Part shown: in pieces, positions 1 to 12,700 of the stretch
How positions within the stretch are numbered: position 1 is the first letter of the stretch
Layout: each line of letters begins with the position of its first letter
Origin: Ctena decussata
Lineage: Eukaryota > Mollusca > Bivalvia > Lucinida > Lucinidae
Direction: 5' to 3'
NCBI GenBank assembly: GCA_963989385.1
Contig: OZ022499.1
Location: forward strand, 34,092,993-34,156,992
Length of the DNA: 64,000 nucleotides
Translations under genes and position numbers: made by a program
Notes under the pieces: model-generated
Told to the model about the DNA's origin: nothing
The model's database searches: none
The model's input: only the letters and a program-made list of their open reading frames with translations

Positions 1-795
1 TGACAGTGGCAATACTTGAACATTGAAATCCTTTGCGAAATCAGCTGTGAGATTTTTCATTTCTTGCACCATGATAGGTCGGAATTCACTTATCAGTTTG
101 CAGTATAGATTCTTTGGACATAATCGAACATAAACATCCTTTATTAACTTTACCATTACATGAGCGGCAAATATGCCATACTGAACGGATAACGGTTGGA
201 AGTGGAACACTTCTGAGGCATAGGCCGGTGTAAAAGCAAAACAGAAATCAACGGAAGGGTCGCATGATTTTGGCGCATGATATTTAAACACATACTTCAT
301 TAGTGGCAGAGATTCCATTGCTGATTCAAACCAAGTCATATTTGTAAAAAGGGATTTCCAATAGTCGGCGAAAGACTCTATCTTTGTATATGGTGGTGAA
401 AAAATCAGTGCCTTTGCACGACCAGAAAACGTTTGTTGCCAAAATACATCGCCGTCTAGACCAACTGTGGCAGAGAACATAAACGCCTTTAAGTATAGAT
501 CATTGAACTCAGAACGGTTCAAAACTCGGAACATGGTGCTTGCGACAGGGTGATGTCCGAAGAACACTACAACGTCCGGTATTGATTTCGTCGACAAAAA
601 ACCTCTGAAAATATTATAACAGTCCTGCCAGCGTTTTTCCGCATTTTCAGACTGAGTTGTGTCTATTGTAGCAGCAATTCCTTTATCGTGTACTGCTTGA
701 AGAAGGTCAAGAGCATTTTGCTGTTCGCATGTAGAATTCTCGTGAATAATCGCGATATTCTTCCAGCCGAGTTTTTCAATGAGAAGTACCATAGT
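1..795 (-). CDS. Receptor exon 4 (partial, open at window edge)
   Basis: There are 265 uninterrupted codons from acceptor CTTTTACAG at 796 to base 1. It encodes the second lobe of the Venus-flytrap domain: GWKNIAIIHEN, the strand PDVVVFFGHH, a W-rich FADYWKSLFTNMTW block, a Cys pair (KSCDPSVDFC) and the hinge-return helix VQYGIFAAHVMVKL. Two N-glycosylation sequons are seen (NMT, NLT). The long exon with no stop supports real coding. Confidence 0.85.
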
Positions 796-3700
796 CTGTA
801 AAAGAAAACATAAATATCAATATATAGCGCCGTATATAATCAGTTGAAATGAGAATTAATGTATTAGCCTATTACGATTTAAAACGTTTGGCATATACTG
901 CTGAATGCAAAGCATTATCTTACATATTTAGCTGAAACTGAACAGGAAATTAAAAAAAAAAAAAAGAAAAGAAAAAAAAAAAAAAAAAAAAAAGAAAAAA
1001 TGTCAGAAAGGATAATACATAAAATACAGTTATGAAAGTTTAACCCAAATTCGAGAACATTTTATGCTCTCTTGTTCCTAGTATATTGGATTAAATAAAA
1101 AAGGGGGAATTCTTAAAAAACAACAATAAAACACTCATGTCTTGAAACATCGTCATATCTAAGTCGTTTCGGGGTAAATTAATCCAATAACTGGCGGTGC
1201 GGTAAGACATATAATTTTGTGAGAAAGTAAATTAGAAAGTAAATTTCCTCCTGTGTCGGACAACCGTCTCTGATTGAGTGTACTTGATTTCTTATGTCCC
1301 TAATAATCCATACGAGCGTATGTAACACGCCAAATGTTTAATAAATGTTTAGTTCTTTAATGTGTTTTATGTGTTGCTTGTTGATTTGTCTGTAAATGGT
1401 ACATTGTTTGTGATGTTAAGGCTAGCCCAGTAACCACCTACATGGGAAATAGCTTTTCAGCTGTCTGTCGCTAGTGATGTAATTGGTGGTGCCTAATTTT
1501 GTGTTGTCTTTTCCCACGTGGTGTCTTTGGTGGGATCTGGGATTGAGCTGCGCCAGCTTCTGTCACTTTTACCTTGAGTTGTTTCGAATCTCCAGGAATA
1601 ACTCTGTAAAAATACGGATATTTTCCTCGGTCTGCAAACTCCTCTGCTGTTGAAGATATCGCCAGTCTAGTGATATCTGACACGCCAAATATCGATGCAA
1701 GCCGTGTGGTCCATCTGTTCTCTAAGCTGGAAATTATACCTGTAAAAACGAAGAGTGGTCGAATCAGCAGAATGTGGGCACATAACGTCGCAGTTACATA
1801 ACTACGATGGTTGTTCGGAATGTCGCGGGAAGTTTAGCATAATAACAACAAATCAAGCCCTACAATATAAACAAATTGCACATATAAGCCCCGATATAAT
1901 CTCCATTTAATACAGGAAGCGCTTTGATGATAAAACATGAAAAAAATACTATTTAGCGTCATTTAATATTGAAAACGTTTTATGAATACCGGTATGAACT
2001 ACACTATATTATTGGATATATTTTGAAATATTAATATCATGAATAGTTTTTATCTGTACAAACATTCACACCCCTGTGCTTATCCACGCCTGGTAAAGTA
2101 TCACAGGCACTTCCGAAGGAGGTACTATAAGTCAGTCGTGACAGGCTTCCGGAATGCGATCTGATCCACAAAAAAGACAATAAAAGGTAGGTACTCGCAT
2201 TTTGATACAGCATTAAATAACCGGTTAGTTTATTGGAAATTAGAAAGTCCTTCTTGACCCAGAAACTTATACGGTCCGCAACTTTTTTTAATATTTTTTT
2301 TGGTAACAATATTAACTATTTTCAAGAAAACAATTAAAAGCACAGATGGGCATAAAACACTCATAATGATAACAAACCTAAGCCAGTTAATGCTACAAAA
2401 CCAAAAGTAATTTAGGTTAAATATTAACTATCTGAAATTTATTTGTCCCAATCTTAAATTACTTGAAAGTGAAAAGCTACTGTTTCCATGCAGGTTAATA
2501 GTTTCGCATGCATTTTCAGGTGTAGTGAATAGAATTATGATGGTAAAATAATCTTTTTCAATTGGTAAGACTAAATATTTAAAAGGTGTCAAAGTTATAC
2601 AAAGCTGCAGACAAAATATCTTTAAATATTTCTAGTTTTGTCATCCGTCATATCCCCAAGAACTGTTCTGATACAACAATAATACGGCGTCTAAAGTGTT
2701 TATAAGTCAGCCAGAATAAATACAGACCAAAACAAAAAAATATTCGGTCCTTTGAAGTTATAAAAGAATTTTTCACGCTTACGAATCCGTTTGTCTCGTT
2801 ACGCTGATGAAAAGTAAAGTTCCTGCCTCAAATATAAATGTAAGTCCCCAAATAAGGCTAAATTGTTCTTTTTTCGAAATAACTGGAGGTGAATGTGATG
2901 GCATAGCGGTACCTGTGGTATAAGGGAAGATAAAGCAAAAATCGGAACAATTATTGCAGCTGCAAATATTGATATGCCATAGCGATGCATTCTCACTGTC
3001 ATTTAACATTGCTAACCATAACGCTTACACATTTTACATACCTTACAAAACCACTGAGTTAAATAAGTACAAACTTCTGACGCTTGACACGTATATATAT
3101 TTAGACCAGTCCGCAATTACTTTCTGTACAATTTTCTACATTCTGGAGTCCTATTTTGGGTTATTGTTACAGAAACATGGCCCATCGCAAAGTGACTATC
3201 GGTTTATACACGTATATGACTCTTGTTTTGTGCAAATAAATACAAGTTTTCTGTAACTTATAGGGAAAAATTTAACGATCAAATCATCTTCATTACTTTC
3301 TCTTATGTATCGGCATTCGAATTTGTCAGTATCGAGGATATTGCAACCAGTTTCACGTCAGAAAAGCACAAGGCTTGTTGTATCATATTACTATTATGAT
3401 TAGACATCACACAAGAATTAATAGACGCTATTATTTTCAATCACACTCTATTCTTCGGTCCTTTACCCACCTTGTTGTAGATATTTCAGCAAATTTGATA
3501 TGGTCTAACAGACCTTCATTTCATTTGAAATCAATGATTAACCCTTAAAAAGTAGAGTGACAGATATTCGGAAATCTCCCGAATGACGCAAGAACAGTTA
3601 TAATAAAAATCATTTACCATTTAGTACTATATGTACTTACCAATTACATTTTTATTGACTTTGACTTGCTCTGCAAATTGTTTAAGCTCGTCGTTGGTAT

Positions 3701-6700
3701 CAGTATCAGCATTACATGCCCAATAATCTTCATATGCTGAAACACAAACGATTACATGTAGGAACCAGAATGTAAACTAGAGGACCAATGGTCCTGTAGT
3801 TTACCTGACACCTTCTGTCAACAGATAAATTTGTCATTTGTTCATTTGTTACAAATTTTAAAGCAGTGACTTATAAGGAGTGCATTTTCTAATTTTAAAA
3901 TCTCGATAACCTTAAGCAAAGCTCAAAATGACCTTGACCTCTGATGACCTTATGTCTTCATGTATTCAATTAGTTAACCATATTTTCCAATTATTATATC
4001 AAGACTTTTTAAGTTTCCAAGAAATCAACCTTGTAAGCATTTTCCCACAAAAAGCATAACGTACTTAATTTGACCTTGCCATAAAATAGGTCAAGATCAA
4101 TGCATGCAAACATTAATGGGACTAAGTCCCCCATGGTACAAACCAAAAGACAAGGTCGTTGGGCCTTTGGTTCTGGGCTTTTACTATTTATGTTCATGAC
4201 TGCCATCTTGGTCAAGTGACCAAGACTATCTGAACAAACTTAAGTTCCTTTGACCCAGTAAAGCTCCATATGAAATATGGTTTCAATCTCTGCAGTGGCT
4301 TCAGAGGAGAACATTTTTGAAAATGTTGACGGGCGACAGAATCTCAGTGTTCTTGAGCAATGGTCAAAGAATGACACATAATGAGATTTAGATTTAGATA
4401 CATAATGTCTTCGTTTGTTCATTAAACAAACAACATAAGCCAAATGTTATACATTCGATTGACCGCCCCGCCCATATAAGGTAAAGGCCATTCAAATATC
4501 TTCTACTCCAGAACTAAAGGCTCAATGAACGTGTAACTTCGTAATTGTACAAATCATGAACGTGCATTGACCTTGACCCAATCTATGGCAAGGTCATTTT
4601 TGGTGTGTGATGCTTTCATATGGGAAAATGTTTAAACAGTGGATTTCTTGTAAACTGTTAAAATTTAAGGTATAATATCTAGAATATATGATCAACTCAT
4701 ATAAACGTTTTCATACAAGTTTTAGTACGACTGACGCGCGTTTCTGTATTTAACTTCTACAGTGTCGCTAAAGCCCAAAAGTTTGAAAGAAAAAAGACGA
4801 TGGACAGGTCTCGGCAGGCAACGAGCATTTCTCTCCAAGCCACACTTACTGTCGCATTCCGCGGGACACATTATCTGCAGACATCAGGTAAGAGACGCCT
4901 ACGTATTAACTCGCGAGCGCAGGCGTCCCCATCGAGCCACCTCAACCCATGTGTCTCGAGAAAAGCAACAGACAAGGGCACCAGGAAAGAGATGTTCGAT
5001 GCATCAAGAACCCGCAAAAATGCCAAAACAACTCAAAAAATGGAAGCCAAACTCAGCTAAGATTCTTGTCGCTATGACAAGTTTGTCTTAGTTTTAGAAT
5101 AATTTAGAAATTTTACCAGATATACATCAAATGGAATTAGATTGCTTTAAATCAGTATTTAAGTAGTGACTCCAATGCTTGAGAACCAGAACTGACTAAC
5201 TGGGTTGATGATATCCTCAGGGACAAATTGTCTACCAGCAGCGATACCGGCCCAGTGGGTCTGATATGAACGTTTCCATATCAATTTTAGTGCGATTGAC
5301 GCGCGTTTCTTTATTTAACTTCTTCAGTGTCGCTAAACCACAAAAGCTTGAAAGAAAAAAGATGATGGACAGGTCTCGGCAGGCAACGAGCATCCCTCTC
5401 CGAGCCACACTTACTGTCGCATTCCGCGGGACACATTATCTGCAGACATCAGGTAAGAGACGCCTACGTATTAACTCGCGAGCGCAGGCGTCCCCCATCG
5501 AGCCACCTCATCCCCTGTGTCTCGAGAAAAGCAACAGACAAGGGCATCAGGAAAGAGATGTTCGATGCAGCAAGAACCCGCAAAAATGCCAAAACAGCTC
5601 AAAAAATGGAAGCCAAACTCAGCTAAAATTCTTGTCGCTATGACAAGTTTGTCTTAGTTTAAGATTAAATTAGAAATTTTACCAGATATACATCAAATGG
5701 AATTAGGTTGATTTAAATCTGTATTTAAGTTGTGACCAAATGACCAAATGAAGATATTATGTTGCATAAGGTCAAGGTCATTCGTTGACCTTTGATCAAG
5801 GTCAGTGCGATACTGTCACCCGTCAACATTTCCAAACACCTTCACCTTTTAAGCCTTTGGGCCGATTGAAGCCATATTTTATATGGAGCTTCGGTTGCTC
5901 AAAGAAATGAAAGTTTGTTCATATGCTCTTTGTCACGTGATGATGGCCCCCATGCTGATATATGGCAAAAAAACTTCCAAAATCTTCTTCTCGAAAACCA
6001 ATGGCTCAGTGAGCTTGTGGCTAGGTATGTAGCTTTAAGGACTCAGCTTATCATAGATTGAACAAGTCATAACCGTGCGTTGACCTTTACCTAATTTAAG
6101 GCAAAGTCAGTTTTGGTGCGTTATGCTTTTATACGAGAAAAGTCTTAAACATTGGATTTCTTATAAACTATTTAAGTCTAGGGTATAATATTAGGTATAT
6201 ATGGTTAACTAAATGACCAGATTAAGATATTATGTTGCTTAAGGTTAAGGTCATTCAAGGTGACTGAAATTCGGTCGCTCGTCAACATTTTCACACATCT
6301 TCTCCTCTGCAGGTACTAAGCTGACCGAAGCCATATTTGATATGGACCTTTACTTGGTCAAGAGATCTAAAGTTAGTTCAGATGGTCTTGGTCACATCAT
6401 CAAGATGGCCGTCAAGCTCGTATATGGTTATAACCCTTTAAACATTCCTCTCCAGAACCAAAGGCCCAATGACCTTGTGGCTTGGTCTGTAGCATTGAAG
6501 ACTCCGGCTTATCATAATTTATACTAATCATGACCGTGCGTTGACCTCGACAAGGCAAGATCAATTTTTGAACGTATGCTCTGATATGGGAAAATGCTTA
6601 AATAATGAATTGCTCAGAATTTTGTTATGTCTAAGGTATACTATTTTGTAAATATGACTAACTAAATGACCAGATGAAGATATTATCTCGCCAGGGGTCA

Positions 6701-9700
6701 AGGTCATTCTTTGACCTTTGTTTAGAATCACTGAGATTCTGTCGCCTGTTAACATTTTCAAACAGCTCATCCGAAGCCACTGTGCCTATTGAAGCCATAT
6801 GTCATATGGAGCTTCAGCGGGTCAAAGAATCAAAGTTTGTTAAGAATAAGAAATTACAGTATGCTTTTCTTTGAATTCGTCACCAGATATTGTCAGGGAC
6901 ACTGATGAGGCTTTATTGATCGAAACTACGTAGTCTGCCCATATATTTTAAATAGTTTAAGGTCACTGAGATTTTGTCACCCGTCAACATTTTCAAACGT
7001 CTCCTCTGAAGCCACTGCACCAACAAAAGCCATATTTCATATGGAGCATCAGTAAGTCAAAGGAACCAAAGTTTGTTCATGCGCTCTTTGTCACATGATC
7101 AAGGTGTTCGCAACACCCATATAAGGTAAAAACTCTTCAAAAATATTCTATGACCCACTGAAGCTCCATATAAATATGGGTCGGAAAATGATATCTTGAA
7201 TGTGATGTAATTTAGTGGCATATAACAGGATGTTCTCTGCTGTTCAGTAACATTTCTTGTGTAATATCACGGGCACTATATGGTATTGAAAGCTCAACAA
7301 TCAGTATAATATTAAAACTTGAGCCATCAAAGAGTCATCAAAATATACCTTCCAGTGTAGAATTTTTATTTTACATTTTTAATTTAATTACTTATATTTT
7401 CTTGAATCAATGGTAGAAAATTTAGGTTTTGATATGCTTTGGGTAGTTTTCTCATAATTCTGCAATGCACACTTTATAACAATATAATGACACAGTTTCC
7501 TTTTATGTCTAGATAAATAATGAAAAATTGTGGTTTTTCGTAAAGTTGGTAAAACAAAAATAAGTAAAATTCCTGTTATATAACCCAATGAATTACCATA
7601 AATGCATGTTTTATTTCTAATACTACTGGTAGATGAGTCATTATTTCTTATAGGGATAATTGTAAAAAATCATAGGAAGGTATGGGGTGGAATTACCCCA
7701 ACCACTTTGACACTTCGCTACACTCAAAAGACACTCTTGATTAGATTAGTATTTCAATGTATCAAAGCCAACACTTATAAATACAGATTGGCGACATTTG
7801 GTGAAAATCAATTTGTAACCAGAAAATGGCTCTTATGGAGACTCCCCCTTTTCAACCTAAATGAATCTTGCCAGTTATCAATGTGCGAGACCAACCTTGA
7901 CGTAGGGGACGCGATAGCGCGGTTACTGTGCTTGTATTTGTATCGAATCTGTATGCCGTAGGCGGCGGTATCTTTCACATAATAACCATGATTAAAAACA
8001 TAGTTCCATTACACACTCTCTTTCATTGTCAACCTACCATCGTTCCGTATGACTAAAATACTGTTCAACGGGACTTACAAACACTTCTTACATCAAATTA
8101 TTACTCTTTGCTATATCATATAGGTATGTTATGAAACCAATATTTTACTTCAGAGTACATAAAGCATAAAAATGTGCCCAGTTCTCTTGGTTTTGTATTT
8201 TCTCTTATAGAGCCTAATTACTTAAATGTTTGACGGAAGGTAGCATATGTTACATGTTGTTCTGAAAACCATGTTTGCAAGCTGTTCTGCAAATCCACTT
8301 TCATGTTACAGATAAATACGCGAGTATAGCATTTCGTATCAGGTTACCCCAGTTTGAAAAAATAGCGACTTTTGGAATCCTTTTAAGTAATATTATACGT
8401 AGTTCACCTATGTAGCCAGAAAATGGCTCTTATGGAGACATTAGTTTGGAAACGTGTATGATTTCAGGACTATTTACGAAGTACAATCAAAATTGGCCTT
8501 AGAACCAATTTCTCAACATATTCATGAAATCTGATTTAGTTATAGTTATATTGACAAATGTAATCATAACCTATTCTATTTGAATCAGTTATTTTCAGAG
8601 AAGTTTGTTTTTCTTTGTTTCAAGACTCATGATCTTTCAAATATCTGCAGTTATGGGACCAAGATAAGAACATGTCTACCTGGACATGCGACATAGCTGT
8701 GACAGATCTTATTGCTGGATGACAGAGTCTAAAACGACAAGATTTCACCATACCGTATACGCGATAATTTTCGCGGTGTTCTATTTTTCGCGATATTTCG
8801 CGGTCACTTATCAATGACGAATATTAAAATCGCAAAATAATGCCCTGTTTCGTACAAAGTATCTTCAGTAGAAACAGTGTCAGTAGATTTTGTTTCTGTT
8901 CGACTCGGTAAATTCTGGTACTTTTCACTTGAGCCAGTTCTTTCATTTACCTGCGGCCCCGCCGCAGGTTAATGGAAGAACTTGCTCAGTGAAAATGAAA
9001 GATTTGGGCTTTTTTCGCATGTTGCTAATGGCGAAAAATTAAAATCGCGCAAATTAATGCTGAAGTTTTTGCCCAAAGACCGCGAAAATTGAACCCGCAA
9101 AAATTACCGCGTATAGGTATTAAACGAAAATCCACTTTGTCACATTGACCTACAGGTCAAAAATGCTGATTGTGTGATTTCCGTTAAATAGTTTAAAGAA
9201 CGGTTTCCTTTTCAAATGATTTGGCCAACTTGGTGTACGAGGGGCGTGCGAAAAGTTTTGCAAATGGCGTAATTTCTTGGTAACCACCATTAAGACAGAG
9301 CTACTGATAGCAAAAACGTGTAAAGCTATGTTATGCCTACAGAAGTGTATTTTTCTTAAAGGACGCGTTTTTAACTTCCTTGAAAGAGGTTTACCCTACA
9401 GGCACTGTAGAATTTTACTTTAGTAGGCCGTAATTCATATATGAACAGTGCTTTGCTGCTTAAAGACAATGCCCAGACAATATTGTCCTGTAAATATCGT
9501 GGAAATTATATTCAATCTAGGTTCCGTACTGTCCCGTAAATATGTATTATCCGTATTTTATGCAATAGAAATTTTCCCTTTCTACCTAAGTTATTATGAT
9601 TTTGTTAAAAAATTAGTCTGTTAGTATTCGAAATCTTGTCAACAAGAGCCTTTGTATGGATCAAATGAAATCTTTCAATAAATTCAAATTAATGCAAAAT

Positions 9701-12700
9701 ATGAAACTGCTACAATCTTTCAAAAATGAAGTTGACGTCGATTTTAATAGCGTCATTAGATCTGCGCATTGCTTTGCAAGGAATGAATCGATAACAGTTG
9801 CCACTCTTCTAACTTTTGTATGAATAATGTAGGCTACGATGGAAATACAACTGACAAAGGAATATTTTGCATTTGCAACGATTTTCGAATTAAGGACTTA
9901 ACACTGAAAACATTTTACATGTGAAATAAACAGTGGTATGACTGGGGCCTAATTAAATGCATTATAAGTCAGTATGAAAAAGTACCTTTGTAAAGTGTTT
10001 GGTATCATTGTAAAGACCACATGTAGTGCTTTTAGTACATGCATAGCATTTGTACCCAGCATATCCCTAAATAAAGTTACGAGGCCATTTGCACAACTTT
10101 TCGAACGCCCCTCGTATTTCAAACAAAGAGACAAACACAAATTCCAAAAAAATAAAAATAAATAAAAACAAATCGAAAAAATATAAACAACTTAGTCACA
10201 ATGCACGGCCGCCCCCCCCCCCCCCCCCCCTACCCAATCGCTGACGCCATAAAAACAAGACTCATTCTTTATAAGATTCACCAAAAGAGGACTAACAAGA
10301 AAGAAATACCATTTGCGAAGGTGGTGATAATCACTGATTTGTGACAAAGACAAACATCTGCATAAAATACTCAAAATAACACTGATTTTTCCAAAACTTA
10401 GCAGATGCCTTCTTTATGATGTTTGTCATACATTGTAACTTAGAATCCCAAGATGCAGCATTTGTTAATGTTAAAAAGTGTTTTTATAAAGAAAGATCAA
10501 AGGGTAATTTTCTGCGAATAAATCTGAAAAAAATAATATCGTTATTGAAAATATACTTAGTGCTTAGAGTACCTTGTTGCATAATGGAGAGCGTCCTAGC
10601 AATTATTTTTTCAAACTCTTTATCAGGCTGAGCAGACGAAAAAGGATGCAGTCTGTGTCCATTTTTTTTGTCAAAATACACAGGTGAGACAGGTGAGACT
10701 ATTTTAACAAGGTTGAAGAATTTCATCTACACACCACTGATCATGTCAGTAATGTATTATTTATACTGTAGGTGTTAACATAGGTATGCTTGCCTACCCT
10801 GTGTTTGATAAATACGTCCAGTGTACATTTACTTTGTACATAGTTGAACCTTTGAGAAAAAGCTACCGTTTTCATCTGGTCTACATTACAGTCTGAGAAA
10901 GAGCTGGAATAAATAATTGCTAGAAGGCTCTTCATTATGCAATAATGTACCTTCAGCACAACGTAATTACTAAATAACAATATTATTTTTTTCAGATTTA
11001 TTCGCAGAAAATTACCCTTTGATCTTCCATATAAAAACGCTTTTTTAAGCAGCATGTACGTCTATTTTGTATTCTAAACTGTAAAGATCAACAAAAATAA
11101 GAAGTCTGCTAACTTTCAGGGAGATACATTATTTTTTTATGGTTTTATGCACATTTTTACATTTACCATATATCACCACCTTAAAAACAACCGCAGTAAG
11201 CATAATTTAGTTGTTAAGATAGTTCCTTTAAACAAGAAACACACGCAAAAAAGGAACACCTTTACTAAGTCTCGCCAGGGCAGTCAACTATGCCCAATGC
11301 TGCTCGTTCCCCATCCCTTACCCTTATCCAACGCTAACACGTGCCAAACTCTGTTTTTGGATTTACTCATATAGTAATTCTAAAGGTGAGAGCATTTTGA
11401 TAAGGAAGAGGAAGGGAGCGTCCTACGGCCGCCATACACCTCCTTATCTCTGTCAGAGTGAAGATGAATAATAGTATCCTCTGAAAATAAAGAACACAAT
11501 CAGTTTTGCCTATTTGGCACTATGAAATCACCCATCACCCTTTTCTTTCAAACTTTTAGGATTTGGCGACACTGCTAAGGTTAAATTAGAAATGCAATTT
11601 GTCACATTGCATTTAGTAACGATACTATTTTATTTAGCAAATTTACATTTTATTAAATTATCGCCTTGCTTTTTTTACCATATTGTCTAATATCAGTATC
11701 TTTGATTCAAAATCTGGTCGTAAACGTGGGTTGATAACGTAAGAGGTTTAATTGGCCGAAATATTAATCGATTGGCTTCGTTCTTATACGTGTTCTAATT
11801 AATCCTTATGGTTATTTCTTTTCGTATCTTTCTATCTTCACGATAGCTAATATTAAGCACGATGTTACGGCTGCACTAAAGCGTCTCCCCCTTTTTTGGT
11901 AAGATGCACAGATACAACTGATCTTCCCAAAACCTAGCAGATGTCTTTTTTATGTTGTTTCTCAAAATTTAGAATCCCAAAATGCAGCATTTAGTGTTTA
12001 ATAAGAAAAGATCAAAGAGTAATATTCTGCACAGAAATCTGAAAAAATAATATCGTTATTGAAAATAAACTTAGTGCTAAGGGTACCATTTTGAATTACA
12101 AAGAGTGTCGTAGGGATTATTTTCCTACTCTTTTACAAATTATCAGGCTGAGCAGATAAAAAAGATGAAGCCTGTCCTGTCCAAATATTTATTATAACAC
12201 ACAAGTGAGGCTATTTTAACAAGGTTGAACCATTTCATTTACACACCTGTGATAGTATCAGTAATGTATAACTTATATTGTAGGTGTTATATTGGTACGC
12301 TTGCATACCCTATATTTAATGAATGCATCCAGTGCACATGCACCTCTAACATAGTTGAACATTTGAGAAAAAGCTACTGTTTTCATCTGGTCTATCTTAC
12401 AATTTCAAAAAGAGTTGGAACAAATAATTGCTAGGACGATCTTCATTATGCAATAACGTACCTTCAGCGCTATGTAAATTTTCGATAACGATTTTTTTTA
12501 ATTTCTGCGCAGAAAATTACCCTTTGATCTTTCCTTATTAAAGCACTTTTTAAGCAGCATGTACTTTTATTTTGTATTTTAAATGTAGAGAACAACAGAA
12601 GTAAGAAGTCTGCTAATTTTCAGAGAGATACATTATTTTATGGTTTTATGCAGATTTTTTACATTTACCATAAATCACCACCTTGAGTCAAACTAAAGGT

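Larger units (their letters stand above)
3880..7160. repeat. GGTCA-rich tandem-repeat element, degenerate
   Basis: Imperfect units of about 455-475 bp recur; the block GAAGATATTATGTTGC returns near 5750, 6226 and 6676. Each unit holds several GGTCAAGGTCATTC / TTGACCTTTG motifs, a phrase like CCATATTTNATATGGAGCTTC, and CCCGTCAACATTTTC. The same family makes up 16.95-19.12 kb and flanks the RT element at 53.1-55.2 kb. It lies in receptor intron 1. Confidence 0.75.

Noticed and set aside
4762..5643. Basic 86-125 codon open frames as genes
   Set aside because: They lie in the duplicated 466-bp repeat, and the favoured frame shifts between copies.
10416..11055. Two opposite-strand frames with shared peptide blocks
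   Set aside because: They are the same sequence read through the two arms of the fold-back.
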